The translations under genes were made by a program, and so were the position numbers. The notes beneath the pieces were generated by a model that was not told the origin of the DNA, did not search any database, and saw nothing but the letters and a program-made list of their open reading frames with translations. DNA of 64,000 nt from Dryomyza anilis (lineage: Eukaryota; Arthropoda; Insecta; Diptera; Dryomyzidae). Location of the stretch: NCBI GenBank assembly GCA_951804985.1, contig OX638134.1:3534001-3598000 (forward strand), written 5' to 3'. Position 1 is the stretch's first letter. The number at the start of each line of letters is the position of its first letter. Of the stretch, positions 39,146 to 51,670 are shown piece by piece.

Positions 39146-41109
39146 AAACAAAGCATGTTATGCAGAGCATGGTAAAAAAGAAGGTTATAACTGCATGTAG
39201 GGGTTCTGAAACAACAAAAACAATAAAAAAAACAACAATAAAAACAATAGTAAAAACACAATACAGAGTTATATGAGGCTTATAATGGGTTTTAGCAAGT
39301 GAGGAAGTACTTGATGTAACAATAGGTGGTATGGTAAAAAAACTGACTCTGGTTATCTAGTTATATAGCAGAAGTCCAAGTACCACCACTCGGACAGTTA
39401 AGTACAAGTACCTATAACACGAACAGAAACAAATGAAATCGTCGTTATCAAGTAAAAAATGAAATGAAAACAAAACGTAAATTGCAGACATTGCAAGAAT
39501 ATTTTATGGTGTCTATGTTAAGTACAGATAAAGCGGGATATTGTATTGTCGGTGTTTTCTTTTATGCTTTTTTTTTTAATTTTACTATAAAAATAAAACA
39601 GTTTATATGGAAATTTAAAATTAATATAAAGCGCACTGTCTGTCTGGTTAAATAAATATTAAGTTGTATTTAGAATAGTAGAATATTTATTATTATGCGT
39701 GAAATATTTTTATATACACCGAAAATTATAATAGTAAAAAATGTTCTCATACAGCCCTGTCCTAATTTTAAGTATGCTAAAATTATTAATTGTCTAAATT
39801 GTGCACAAACGGATAAAACTTGCGTTAGAAATTAGAAAAAAAATGAATGTACAGCTGTTTCAATTAGTACTGCTAAATATTAGTAAATTTGTATTTAATA
39901 CAGCTGTGCAATCAGAAAAGCGCGTGCTGCTTATTAAACAATAATATGGAGTTAGACTAATAAACAAAATAAAGCCGGCTTTATTTCGACTTTAATGGTT
40001 GACTATTTTTAAAGTTGACTTAATTTCTATTATTTGTTAGGCTGACTCTGTTTAACAATAAAGATATTAAAGAAAAGAAAAAAGTAGGATTTGAAAAACA
40101 AATAGTTTTAACTTGAGGCACTAACATTATTAAATATACTCTCTTATTCATACTATATGTGAAAATATGAATTTGAAATAAGTTAGAAATATCAATCCAT
40201 AGAGAAAAATAGGAAAAAGTCATTGATTAGATTAGGTTGATTACAAATTCTTTTATCAGAAAAATGTATATCAATTTTAAAACATTTTATTTGTAAAACC
40301 AAATCTTATATTTCAACACTTTTACATTAATCTAAATTTTCCAAATTCCTAAATCGATGAAAACTGTATTTTGAATTAAACTTGGTTTCACTCGTACATT
40401 TCAAATAACTACGATTGACAGCCCTATTCTAACAAGCAATGGCAATTTTATCAATAATAATTGATACAAATGACAATTGATTCAGACTTTTACGTCAATA
40501 AACATAGAAAATAAAATTGACTGACAATTGTGACAAAGCGCACTATTGTGACCGATTTGAATTTGTGACTCGTACCAGAATAGTGCTATAAATGTACAAT
40601 TTGTTTCGTAGTAAAAACATTGAGGAAAAAGAAATTTATGAGGTATATCTGAAATGCAACAAAAAAAACTTTTTAAAAATATGTAATATTTTAAACCAAA
40701 CCCTGAACTTTAACCATTTTACCACAATCCAAATGACTGAGATCGATATTAAAGAAAATGTAATTTCCATCGTTAACCACGATTAAGTGTATAATTGGTA
40801 ATAGATGAAAACATTGAAAACATTTTGTATATAAATATTCGATTCTGATTTTGTTTTTGATGAAATAAGTCGTATTTTTAATTGACAAGAACACAACAAT
40901 TTGTAATGTTTAAAAAAAAAGTTATCGACAAAAAAAAGGACAAACATCATTCCTAATCCTATTTTAATATAAAGATTACATTCTTTATGGGAAATATTAC
41001 TTAACATTGAAGTAGGGGATTTTTGACAGTTGGTGTAAGGAAGTTAGTAAGAATAAAAAAGTTATAGTCGGTCTAAGCCGGCACATATGGGCATTTCCTG
41101 GAGTTCCGG
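39146..41109. other. Unique AT-rich DNA, no gene seen
   Basis: Includes an ACAACAATAAAAACAATAG run near 39.22 kb and a 64-codon frame at 40592-40786 that I cannot assign. A fragment of the 0.7-kb element (AGTCGGTCTAAGCCGG) lies near 41066. Confidence 0.4.
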
Positions 41110-41690
41110 TCTGGACATTCGTACGTTTAAAACTTTAATATCTCGAAGGAAAATTGTTTTTTTTTGTGCTCGTAGTACCTACTTAAATAGGACTACCCAC
41201 ACATTAGAAAATTCTATACGGTAGATCAAAAGAAATTAATTAATTAATGGTCAATTCGGACGGGACAAAAACGAAAGTGCATGTCGAGGTTCATATGGAA
41301 AGTCCAAAAAGTCAATGAATTTAGTATACAAAATAATTTTTGAATTATTTTAAAAAATATATGAGATAATGTGCTTTGTTTGTAAATTTACACTTTGTTT
41401 CTAAAATGTTTACTTTTTTCATAATAAATCACAGAAAAATTCCGGAAGAGAATGCATACAAATTATTTATTTGAGTTATTTAGAAAGATAGCTGAGATAA
41501 TTTACTGTATTTCCGTATATAAACACTTTGTTGCTAAGGTTTATAGTTATTTCGTAATAAATCAAAGTACAACGATTTTTTTGCTAAAAATAATTTTAGT
41601 TATTTCGTAATAAATCACAGCACACGATTTTTTTGCTAAAAATAATTTTATATATGACAGGATAAATAATCATTATTATGAATTTATGTA
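41110..41690 (-). repeat. Dispersed repeat with CCCGTCCGG tags, copy 2 (inverse)
   Basis: Contains TTCGGACGGGAC near 41256 and several [A/G]TAATAAATCACAG boxes (about 41422, 41552, 41608), the reverse complement of the family at 9.69-10.24 kb. Confidence 0.6.
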
Positions 41691-41730
41691 CAAATCGAAT
41701 TTTCAGATGTTTTTTAAAGTTTTTATTTTT

Positions 41731-42456
41731 ATACCCTACACTAAGAGTGAAAGGGTGTATTCAGTTTGGTACGCCGTTTGTAACACCCAGAAGGAAGCAT
41801 CTCCGGTATGGAAAAGTATATATATTATTGATCTCCTGAGTCGATTTAGCGATGTCCGTCTGTCCGTATGTCTGTCCGTCTGTCTGTCTGTCCGTCTGTC
41901 TGTCCCTCTGTCTGTCTGTTGAAATCACGATTACAGAAAAAGTAGAAGAGCAAGAACAATGAAACTTTAGATTTAGAGTACTAATATATCTAAGCTGTCT
42001 GAACAAATTGGCATGATATGTCTATTGTGACCTGAGAACCGACCACTTATGTTCAAATACCTCATATAAAATGTATATCTACAGATCAATTTTACTGTAT
42101 ACGTGCTTAGGTAAACTTTTTTTGGTAAAATATATATTGACTCATGCTCAAATACATGAAAATAATGGTTTCCGGCGGAACGACTTGTGGTTCAACAAAA
42201 AAAAATCGAAATTTGGTATACCTACCCATTTGTAAATATGGGTATCAAATGAAAGGAAATTTTTCAGCGATTGAAAGTTTGTAGTTATTTTCGGGATTCG
42301 TATATCCTGGTGACCAATATACCACTTTTAATGGTATCCACACATATGTGTAGGGTATTTATAGTCGGCTTAGAGCGACTATAATTTTGATAATCCTAAC
42401 TATCATAATAACACCTACTTTAAAATGTCCCATGTGATCTAACCTTCCCAACTGGT
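41731..42456 (-). mobile_element. 0.7-kb interspersed element, copy B (full, inverted)
   Basis: Begins TATACCCTACACTAAGAGTG and ends GATCTAACCTTCCCAACTGG, the exact reverse of copy A. The GTCC/GTCT tract has about 17 units (41854-41920). It preserves the uninterrupted TAAGCACGTA target (reverse complement near 42100) that carries a SINE in copy C. Confidence 0.85.
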
Positions 42457-42559
42457 TTTTACTTTGTTATGATAGTTTTTTTTTTGATAGTTTTTTTACA
42501 CACGGCCAGTAAAAAGTTAAAATCACCCAAAGATGTTAATGTTTAATATCTAAGTCCTC

Positions 42560-43322
42560 CTAAGTGGTTGGATCGTAGATCACAATCGACCTAGCATGAT
42601 CATTTTCAATACCAGAAACCGTAAATGTATAAGTAATGTGACTATAAAGTTTCATTGCTATCAGTGATGCCAACTGGAGGGGAATTCTCCAATTTGTGGA
42701 AATTTTAGTCTTAGTGGGTAATCGGGAAATGGTCTACTTTTCATCGAATTTATATTTCAAAACAAATGTTTTTACTTTTAGATTCGATATCTTAGTACAA
42801 TAAATAATGTTCATAATGAATTTAAACAGCATGTTGACTTCAACGCTTTCCATTCGTTTGGAAAATAAAAAATTCTAAATAGTTTGTTTAGAATTTTGCA
42901 TGGAAAATCGGATTCAATCGAAAACTGGAACATACCTCTATATTCCAATCACGTTAAAGATCATAATTTGGCTTCTAATAAACACAATCTATTAAATACG
43001 ATTTCTAGATCTAGATAAATTCCTTTAACATTTTTTTAATGTATGTTTTTAAATTAAAGATACATTTTTACTTAATGTAAGACCTGCAAATTTGACATGT
43101 TGAAAAAATATTGTCTTCTGTATTTTAAAGATTGCGATTATTGAGAATTTAAAATTTCGATACTAAAAATATCAAAATGTAGTAAAAAAATAATAAATTA
43201 AATAATAAAAAATTAAAAAAAAAATTCACTACTTTTGTATACTCCGACACGCCTTCCTCAGAGTGTTACAAACAGATGACTAAACTGAGTGTTCCCTTTT
43301 CACTCTTAGTGTAGGGTATGAA
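42560..43322 (+). mobile_element. Broken, diverged copy of the 0.7-kb element with internal insertions
   Basis: The middle part (42590-42665: ATCACAATCGACC, TATAAGTAATGTGAC, TTTCATTGCT) and the 3' end (about 43237-43322: CACTCTTAGTGTAGGGTAT) are separated by foreign DNA. Part of the insert (42.72-42.95 kb) resembles a decayed copy of the 254-bp MITE, ending TCGAAAACTGGAACAT. Confidence 0.6.
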
Positions 43323-45100
43323 ACACTATTATAGCATGATATTTGGCATATATTGTGTTATGCGACCTAAAATAAAATAAAACTTGGAATATTTTTCCAG
43401 GTTATTTATCTGGAAATTTAAACCCTCTTAGTGCACTTTCAATGGGGCATATTGACCCTTTCAAATTTCAAATTAATTATAATTAAAAATTCCACAAATA
43501 TGAAAAATTTAAATGTAGAAACGTTCCTTGTCAAATTTTACAATAGGTCACTAAAATTAAAACATATCAAGAGAATGAAATTATATAAATTAGTTAGTTC
43601 TTCATATTCATCAATATTATGAAAATATTTTTTTAACCCTTCCGCATTTTTACTTGATCCAAATTTTATATTTTATGTGTTTTGGAATCATCTAACAGCG
43701 AAGTTGTTATAGCCTAGCTATTAAATTATACTGGAAAACCATCGTGGTCCCACCGAGGTAAATATTTAAGTTTTTTTGTTAAAGATAGATATTACTTAAA
43801 GCTATTGTGAACGAAGAGAAATTTCTGTTTTACCACAATTCAAACTTTTCAGATCCATATTTCCTACGTTGTACTATATAATCTCAACATTTTTATTGCG
43901 TAATCATATTCTCTGTACTGGTTCATGAAACCAATTTGCTATACATAATAACAGTCAATGAAAAAATGTTAAGATTTCATCGTAATATTTCTGTGAAGAA
44001 CTTACATATTTTAAATATTTTATTTGGATTTAACACTTAAGGGTTCAATATACCATTAACTTCAGTAGTTATTTTTCATTCTAATTGTTTGTGTCATAAG
44101 TTTAATGACTCCATTACAAGTCAATGTAAATTTTATTAATTCTTTAAACATATAACACTCATTTCAATGTCTAACGCCTAACACTTTTAATTGTTTAATT
44201 ATTACAAATGTTCTAAAGTCAATATTAAAAATTCGTGTCGAAAACTTTTTACAAATATTTACAGATCATTGTGTTTTTTTGTTTGTATAAGTCGAAAATA
44301 AAGTCTTTATATTCTCTATATTGATACAAACGAACGAAATTTTTGTATTATGTTTCTGTAAATATGGCATAAATCGTTTTATTTAAAAGAAGCCCCCATA
44401 ATAAAGGTTGTTAAAATAATAACGAGCAGAACAATGTGTATTTGTATGGCGTAATGCCTATGAACAGATGTTAATAATGGATAAAAACGTACCTGTTTTA
44501 CTGGGAATATTATTACAATAAATGTTGAGCGTACACACACATTACGTAGCGTCTTGTTTGTTGTTTGGAATATTTGTTTGATTATAATAATAATATGAAA
44601 GCTATTATATGTTATTGATTTTTTAAATTGCGGTACAATAAAATGGGATTTGCTTTTGAGTTTTGTGTATCCTTAAAAGTATTTGTTGTATCAGGCTGAA
44701 AAGAGAATTTGTAAAAGTATGCTTATTAAGTGTTCCGTAATTAATAAAAAAAAATATATATATATTATATACAATATAAACATTTTCCGACATAAAACAC
44801 GCTTTTGTTATGCTGTTTATTATAAAAACTGTATTGATTACTCATTTTTACTAATGTCTTTAACGAAGTGTAAATTGATGTTTATACACGAACACACCCA
44901 TTAATTGAGTTCATTTGCTACTCAACAGCAGACAAATACATGAAAGCTTAATTTTGGTTGTAGGATATCGAGTTTGGGGGAAGAGATTCGTAAAAGATTA
45001 ATGCTGTTAAATTTGCTGTTTAATATATGGGAATGTAAAGATTTTTCACGAGATATTCTGATAGATAGACCAGGCTACAAGTTATAAATATTCATTTTTT
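43323..45100. other. Unique AT-rich DNA, no gene seen
   Basis: Apart from the candidate TTAA-flanked element at 43.64-44.04 kb, nothing is recognised. Short frames only. Confidence 0.4.
43637..44043. mobile_element. Possible decayed piggyBac-like MITE (TTAA target)
   Basis: The left side reads TTAA-CCCTTCCGC...GATCCAAAT and the right side, inverted, reads CCCTTAAGTG...AATCCAAAT; the arms agree partly over about 45 bp with gaps. CCCT ends beside TTAA are piggyBac-like. No transposase remnant. Weak call. Confidence 0.3.
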
Positions 45101-46634
45101 AAAATTGAATTTTTAATGAAAATTGAATTTTTAGGGAAAATTGAATTTTTAGTGAAAATTCAATTTTTAATGAAATATGCAATTTTTAGTGAAAAATTAA
45201 ATTTTTAGTTAAAAACTGAATTTTTAGTGAATAATTGGATTTTTAGTTAAAAGTGAATTTTAGTGATAATGAAATTTGAGCGAAAATTTGGATTTTTAGT
45301 GAACATTTTAATTTATAGTGAAAATTGAATTTTTAATAAATAATTGAATTTTCAGTGAAAAATTGAATTTTTAGTGAAAAATTGAATTTTTAGTGAAAAA
45401 TTAATTTTTAGTGAAAATTTGAATTTTTAGTGAAAATTTGAATTTTTAGTGAAAATTTGAATTTTTAGTGAAAATTTGAATTTTTAGTGAAAATTTGAAT
45501 TTTTAGTGAAAATTTGAATTTTTAGTGAAAAATTAAATTTTTACTGAAAAATTAAATTTTTAGTGAAAAATTAAATTTTTAGTGAAAAATTGAATTTTTA
45601 GTGAAAAATTTAGATTTTTAGTGAAAATTTAGATTTTTAGTGAAAAATTGAATTTTTAGTGAAAAATTTAGATTTTTAGTGAAAAATTGAATTTTTAGTG
45701 AAAAATTGAATTTTTAGTGAAAAATTGAACTTTTAGTGAAAAATTGAATTTTTAGTGCAAAATTGAATTTTTAGCGAAAATTGAATTTTTAGTGAATTTT
45801 TAGTGAAAATTTAGTGAAAAATTGAATTTTTAGTGAAAAATTGAATTTTTAGTGAAAAATTGAATTTTTAGTGAAAAATTGAATTTTTAGTGAAAAATTG
45901 AATTTTTAGTGAAAAATTGAATTTTTAGTGAAAAATTGAATTTTTAGTGAAAAATTGAATTTTTAATGAAAAATTGAATTTTTAGTGAAAAATTGAATTT
46001 TTAGTGAAAAATTGAATTTTTAGTGAAAAATTGAATTTTTAGTGAAAAATTGAATTTTTAGTGAAAAATTGAATTTTTAGTGAAAAATTGAATTTTTAGT
46101 GAAAAATTGAATTTTTAGTGAAAAATTGAATTTTTAGTGAAAAATTTAATTTTTAGTGAAAAATTTAATTTTTAGTGAAAAATTTAATTTTTAGTGAAAA
46201 ATTGAATTTTTAGTGAAAAATTGAATTTTTAGTGAAAAATTGAATTTTTAGTGAAAAATTGAATTTTTAGTGAAAAATTGAATTTTTAGTGAAAATTTGA
46301 ATTTTTAGTGAAAATTTGAATTTTTAGTGAAAATTTGAATTTTTAGTGAAAATTTGAATTTTTAGTGAAAAATTGAATTTTTAGTGAAAAATTGAATTTT
46401 TAGTGAAAAATTGAATTTTTATGGAAAAATTGAATTTTTAGTGAAAATTTGAATTTTTAGTGATAAATTGATTTTTTAGTGAAAAATTGAATTTTTAGTG
46501 AAAAATTGAATTTTTAGTGAAAATTTGAATTTTTAGTGAAAATTTGAATTTTTAGTGAAAAATTGAATTTTTAGTGAAAAATTGAATTTTTAGTGAAAAA
46601 TTGAATTTTTAGTGAAAAATTTGAATTTTTAGTG
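45101..46634 (+). repeat. 19-bp repeat family, locus 7 (plus orientation)
   Basis: About 80 units of TTGAATTTTTAGTGAAAAA. Sub-blocks of GAAAATTTGAATTTTTAGT and AAATTTAATTTTTAGTG variants repeat in clusters, showing local expansions. Confidence 0.95.
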
Positions 46635-47769
46635 TAGACGGTCTTGCAAAATTAAAGGGTAAATAAAAAATTAAATACTTGTTTTTCGTGTTTTTTTTTT
46701 TGTGTTTTAAAAATAGCGTTCATTATAGGGGTAAAATAAAATATCTTTTTCTTCTCAAGAAAAATATAAATAAAATCATTTTTGTTTACTTTCTTAAGTA
46801 TTTCTTAAAAAATATGAATTTTGAAAAGCATGTATTCCATTTTAAACGATTTTTCTTATTTTTTTGTGATTTATTTTTTTATTTTTTCATATATTTTGGA
46901 CATTTTGTTAATATTTAATATATGTTTTTATTTAAAATAATCTATTTTAGAAATTTTGGACAAACTTTCCTTACATCCAAAAATAAATGAACCTTTTTAA
47001 GTATTATCCAAAATGTATTATCAAAAATAAGCTGTACTTAAAACCTTACATAAAATTCATTCATGTTATACAAAAAAAAATCAAGTCGTACTTAAAGTTT
47101 ATACAGTCTGTCATTCCTTCATATTCCTTTTTAATATGCCGTATCAGACAAAATACCATCAAATATGGCAGTTAATCGATGAGCAAATTCCAAGGTTTTG
47201 CCTACGCAACCGTTTGTCACACTTAAAGGGCGCTTCATGCTTTTGCTGCTGCTAAATTAAGGACATGCTGCTGTTAAATATATATATATATATATTATAT
47301 TCTTATACTATAAAAAAAGGGCAACCAAAAAAAAATAAAGAAATTGTCAAAACTACCGCAACAAGTTATGCCTTGGCTCAATTGCGAACCCACCCAACAT
47401 TGTGTGTATGTTGAGGCCAACTGGGCCTCATGTTGGTTGGCATTTGGCATTTTGGCCAACAGTTCAGGGCAACTGCTAGAAAGCAGCTGTTGCAGTGCTT
47501 TTGCAGACTGATGTAATTATCCGCGCGGGCGCAAAGGAAAATTCTAAAAATTCTCAATCTAAAAAATTTGAATTTAAGGGAGGTAACTGCAGAATTTCTC
47601 TTTCCAAGATGTTCGAAAATTTGATACTTCTGTGGTGAGCGCAACAGTGATAAGGGTAGACAAATGTTTATAAACAACATTTAACAGAACATGTTGCGCA
47701 ATAATGTTGCGTAGTTTGCAAAACTGTTAAACTATTTTGAGGGTTGATTTTTGGAATTTCGAAAAGGTT
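46635..47769. other. Unique AT-rich DNA
   Basis: T-rich sequence, a (TA)n run near 47280, then a moderate-GC patch at 47.36-47.68 kb. A 100-codon minus-strand frame there has no recognisable feature. Confidence 0.45.
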
Positions 47770-49480
47770 TTTGTACAGATATTTTATGGATTTGCAAAAT
47801 TTCAAATGTTAATATTAAATTACGTGCAAATTATATGTGAAACTAAATAGCAGAGACACATAACGTCGATGACACTGCAAAACCGCCTAACTGCATGTGA
47901 AAATTACGCCTAATTTTTTGTTATAATAGGCTTTTTAATGATATGTTGATCGGATCAATTAGATAAATGACATTATAAATTATGACATACTTAATTTTGT
48001 ATGAAGTAAGTGCAGAATTGAGACTGAAAACAGTTTTTTTTCTTCTGTAAAATTCATTTTTTAAGAGGTATTCGAAAAAGTACATAAGGGGTTTTGCAGT
48101 ATCACCAACGATATATAATTCGAGTTGTATAATATTTTTTCAAGTACCTACTATAATTTTTCTGAATTCTAAAAAAAGAAATTCACTGCTATAAACCTTA
48201 CGAACTGAACGCACATTTTGAACAGCTGGATTTTGAATGTGTAATTCTTCCAATGTTAATATTTTGACGTTCAAATTAAAGAAGAAACTAAACAACTGTG
48301 GCACAAATATTATTCGAGTTGTATAAAATTCTTTCAAGTACCTACTATAATTATTCTGAATTCTAAAAAAAAAAATTCGAAACTATAAATCTTACGAACT
48401 TGGTGCATATATTGTACAGTTCGATTTCGGAATTGTAGCACTCGAATTGTTAATTTTTTGACGTTCAAATTAAAGAAGAAACTAACTAGTTGAGACACAC
48501 ATATAATTCGAATTGTATATTATTATTTTTAGTATAATTTTTCTGAATTTATAAAAAAAATGGCTTCTAAAGGGTTTTTTAATAAGAGCGATACAAAGTT
48601 TTTTCAAGGGTTTTTCAAGAGGGACGCTACAAAAGTAGAGCGACAGGAACAGCAAACGACGCTATATTTCTTGCCGCTCTTTTGACATTTCTCTTCAGTA
48701 AGGTTTGCCATTTCATGATGGAAAGATATACGAGCCAACAACGAGTCGAAATAATTAAAATTTATTACCGAAATTCGAATTCGTATATCTTTCCAACATG
48801 AAACCTTTTATAAACCATAGAGCTTCCAGCAAATTTTGTACAGGATTTGTAGCACTCAAAATGTTAATATTTTGACATAGAATTTATAGAAGAAATTATT
48901 TTCGACATATTATTTTTTTTTTTAAATTCTGAAAATCAACTCGACAGCATACATTTTGTTCTGAGAAATTTTGAATTTATAAAACTTCAAATATTAATAT
49001 TTTCAGGTTAAAGACTGAATCACAATTCGTGAAATATTATATTTCTTTAAGTGCGTATTATAACCCATAGTAAGTGTTAGAAAAGGACTTTATCTATTAT
49101 CTTTATAAGTACTAAAACTTACAAATATTACTGAGGGTTGTTTCGAAGTTTACGGGATAACTTTGTCACAATGGGATCATGTATTTGCTACACTTGCAAT
49201 ATTAAATTTTGAACGTTCAAATTCTAGGATACATAATACATAGACTCACACGACATTCGAGTAGTTTAGCATTTATTTAAGTACTATAATTGTGCACAAT
49301 TCTGATAAAAAGAAGAACTCGCTGCCATAAACCTTACGAACTTGGCATAAAATACATTCCACATTATAAAAATTTCTATGGCAAAATTTGTAAAAGTACC
49401 ACAGTTCGAAAAATACCATAAACTATAATATTGCTGCATACAAAACATTTATATTATAACGTCAATTAATATGCACAGGG
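47770..49480. repeat. Satellite of roughly 194-bp monomer, diverged tandem units
   Basis: Landmark CGA[G/A]TTGTAT occurs at 48121, 48315 and 48509, exactly 194 bp apart, with CTTACGAACT, GTTAATATTTTGACGTTCAA and AAAGAAGAAACTAA at fixed offsets. More diverged units extend both ways, recognised by ATGTTAATATT and TGCAAAATTT-type words. Confidence 0.75.
48711..48803. repeat. 93-bp hairpin element within the satellite
   Basis: A 23-bp arm at 48711-48733 (TTTCATGATGGAAAG...) is complementary to 48781-48803 with a single mismatch; the loop is 47 bp. It lies in the inserted part of an otherwise 194-bp-type unit and could be a tiny MITE. Confidence 0.7.
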
Positions 49481-49574
49481 TGTTTTTACTATAGTCATAA
49501 AAATATTAACTAAAAAAATGTTCGATACTTCAATTAAAGTACAATAATATGAAATAGGTTCAGGAATAAAAGTG

Positions 49575-50000
49575 AAATCGTAAACATTTGTAAAAAGAAT
49601 GTTGAATAAGTTGAATATTAAAATATCTCTGTTTGATTATATAGTATCATTTTATAGTATCATTTTATAGTATCATTTGACATATTAGGTTTTAAAATTG
49701 GCATAATTTGTCCAACATGGATTACCATATACATATTGCACAGCTCATCTAAAAATACATTTACTGTATTTTTGTCATACATAGAAAAAAATGTGCATCC
49801 TATTGAATCGTAAAAATGTGTACAAAGAATGTTGAATAAGTTGAATAAAATAATATCTCTGTTGGATTATATGTTTTATAGTTTCATTTGACATGTTAGG
49901 TTTGAAAATTGGGAATGTCCAAAATGGAATACCATATACATTTTGCATAGCTCATCTAAAAATACATTAGGTGTATTTTTGTCATACACCGAAAAATAAA
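49575..50000. repeat. 230-bp tandem duplication
   Basis: GTTGAATAAGTTGAAT at 49601 and 49831, TTTGACATRTTAGGTTT and GCTCATCTAAAAATACATT at matching offsets. A short ATAGTATCATTTT triplication occurs in the first copy only. Confidence 0.75.
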
Positions 50001-50784
50001 ATTTACATCATATTGATGAATTCCGTACTTCGAACCATGATTCATTGTATTGAAGAACCATTCATAATATTAATGACTAACGACATCAATGTTATGAATG
50101 CGTTCATAAGTACGATGAATGCTTGAACTTTATGTGAGGAAACGTTTCATCATATTAATGAACAAATACATAAAATAGAACATATATGTACATCATATTG
50201 ATGAATGATGTTCATCAAAACAAATTTCAATCAAAACATTTATTTTTTGCGGTACATCAGTTCACAAATAATTTTTTTTTTTTAATTTTTTCATACAAAA
50301 TTTTTTTTTTCCAACAATATTTTTTTAAGGAAATTTTTTCGATGTATTTATTTTTTGATTTATATTTTTTTTGAAAAAAAAATATTATATCAAAAAAAAT
50401 ATTCCGACAAATTTTATTTTTCCACCAACATTTTTTTTAAGGAAAAATATATAAAAAAAAATTTCCGCCTAATTTTATTTTTCCAACAACATTTTTTTAA
50501 GGAAATTTATCAAATATAATCAAAAAAAATTGTTTTTTTTTGTAAAATTCGTAAAAAAATATACATTAATTAATTTAATATACATCAATTAATTTACTTT
50601 AATAAAAAAATATTATATTACATTTTTTTTCCGACAATATTTTTTTTTCGAATTATTTTCAATTTTTTTATTTTAATTCGTAAAAAAATGTCCATCAATT
50701 AATTTATTTTGAAAAAATATTAGTTCATCTATATTTATCATATTGAATATTATATTCATAAAGATTATTTACAAAAAAAAACAA
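50001..50784. repeat. ATTCATMATATTGATGAA-type degenerate repeat, then T-rich tract
   Basis: To about 50.22 kb the sequence repeats TTCATAATATTAATGAA-like near-palindromic words. After that it is T-rich with CCAACAATATTTTTTTAAGG words. The first type resumes after the 0.7-kb element at 51.8 kb, so the element inserted into it. Confidence 0.55.
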
Positions 50785-51606
50785 TTGGGAAGGTTAGATC
50801 ACATGGGAAATTTTAAAGTAGATGTTATTATGATAGTTAGGATTATCAAAATTATAGTCGGTTTAAGCCGACTATAAATACCCTACACATATGTGTGGTT
50901 ACCATTCAAATTGGTATATAGGTCAGCAAGGTATACGAATCCTGAAAATAACTACAAACTCTCCATCGCTGAAGAATTTCCATTCATTTGATACTCATAT
51001 TTACAAATGGGTAGGTGTACCGAATTTCGAATTTTTTGGGAACCACAACTCGTTTCGCAGGAAATCATCATTTTCATGTATTTCACCAAAAAAGTTTATC
51101 TAAGCACGTAGCTCAGTGGTTAGTGCGTTGGACTGCGAGCCGAAAGGTCCCCGGTTCAAGACTGGACTGGGGCTAACAACATCTTTTCATAGAAACATTG
51201 TCTATACCGCGCTACCTCTCGTCAGTAAATGGCAAACCTACGAGAGTAAAACCATTGCCTATGAAAAAGCTCTCACCCGCCGTTCGGATTCGGCAATAAA
51301 CTGTAGGTCCCACCACTTTGAGTACAAATATAACACGCACAGCTCAAAATGGTGAGAGAACTCGGCCGAAGTTCTATACAGGACTGTAGCGCCAAACTAT
51401 TATTATTATTATAAGCACGTATACAGTAAAATTGATCTGTAGATGTAAATTTTATATGAGGTGGTCGGTTCTCAGGTCACAATAGATCGATCATGCCAAT
51501 TTTCTTGTTCAGACAGCTTAGATATATAAGTAATCTAAATCTAAAATTTCATTGCTCTAGCTCTTCTACTTTTTCCGTAATCGTGATTTCAACAGACAGG
51601 CAGAAG

Positions 51607-51670
<64 letters not shown>

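Noticed and set aside
40592..40786. 64-codon charged plus-strand frame
   Set aside because: Reasonable composition but no promoter, no partner exon and no family match that I can name.
51116..51355. 79-codon frame with plausible mixed composition
   Set aside because: It lies wholly inside the tRNA-derived SINE.
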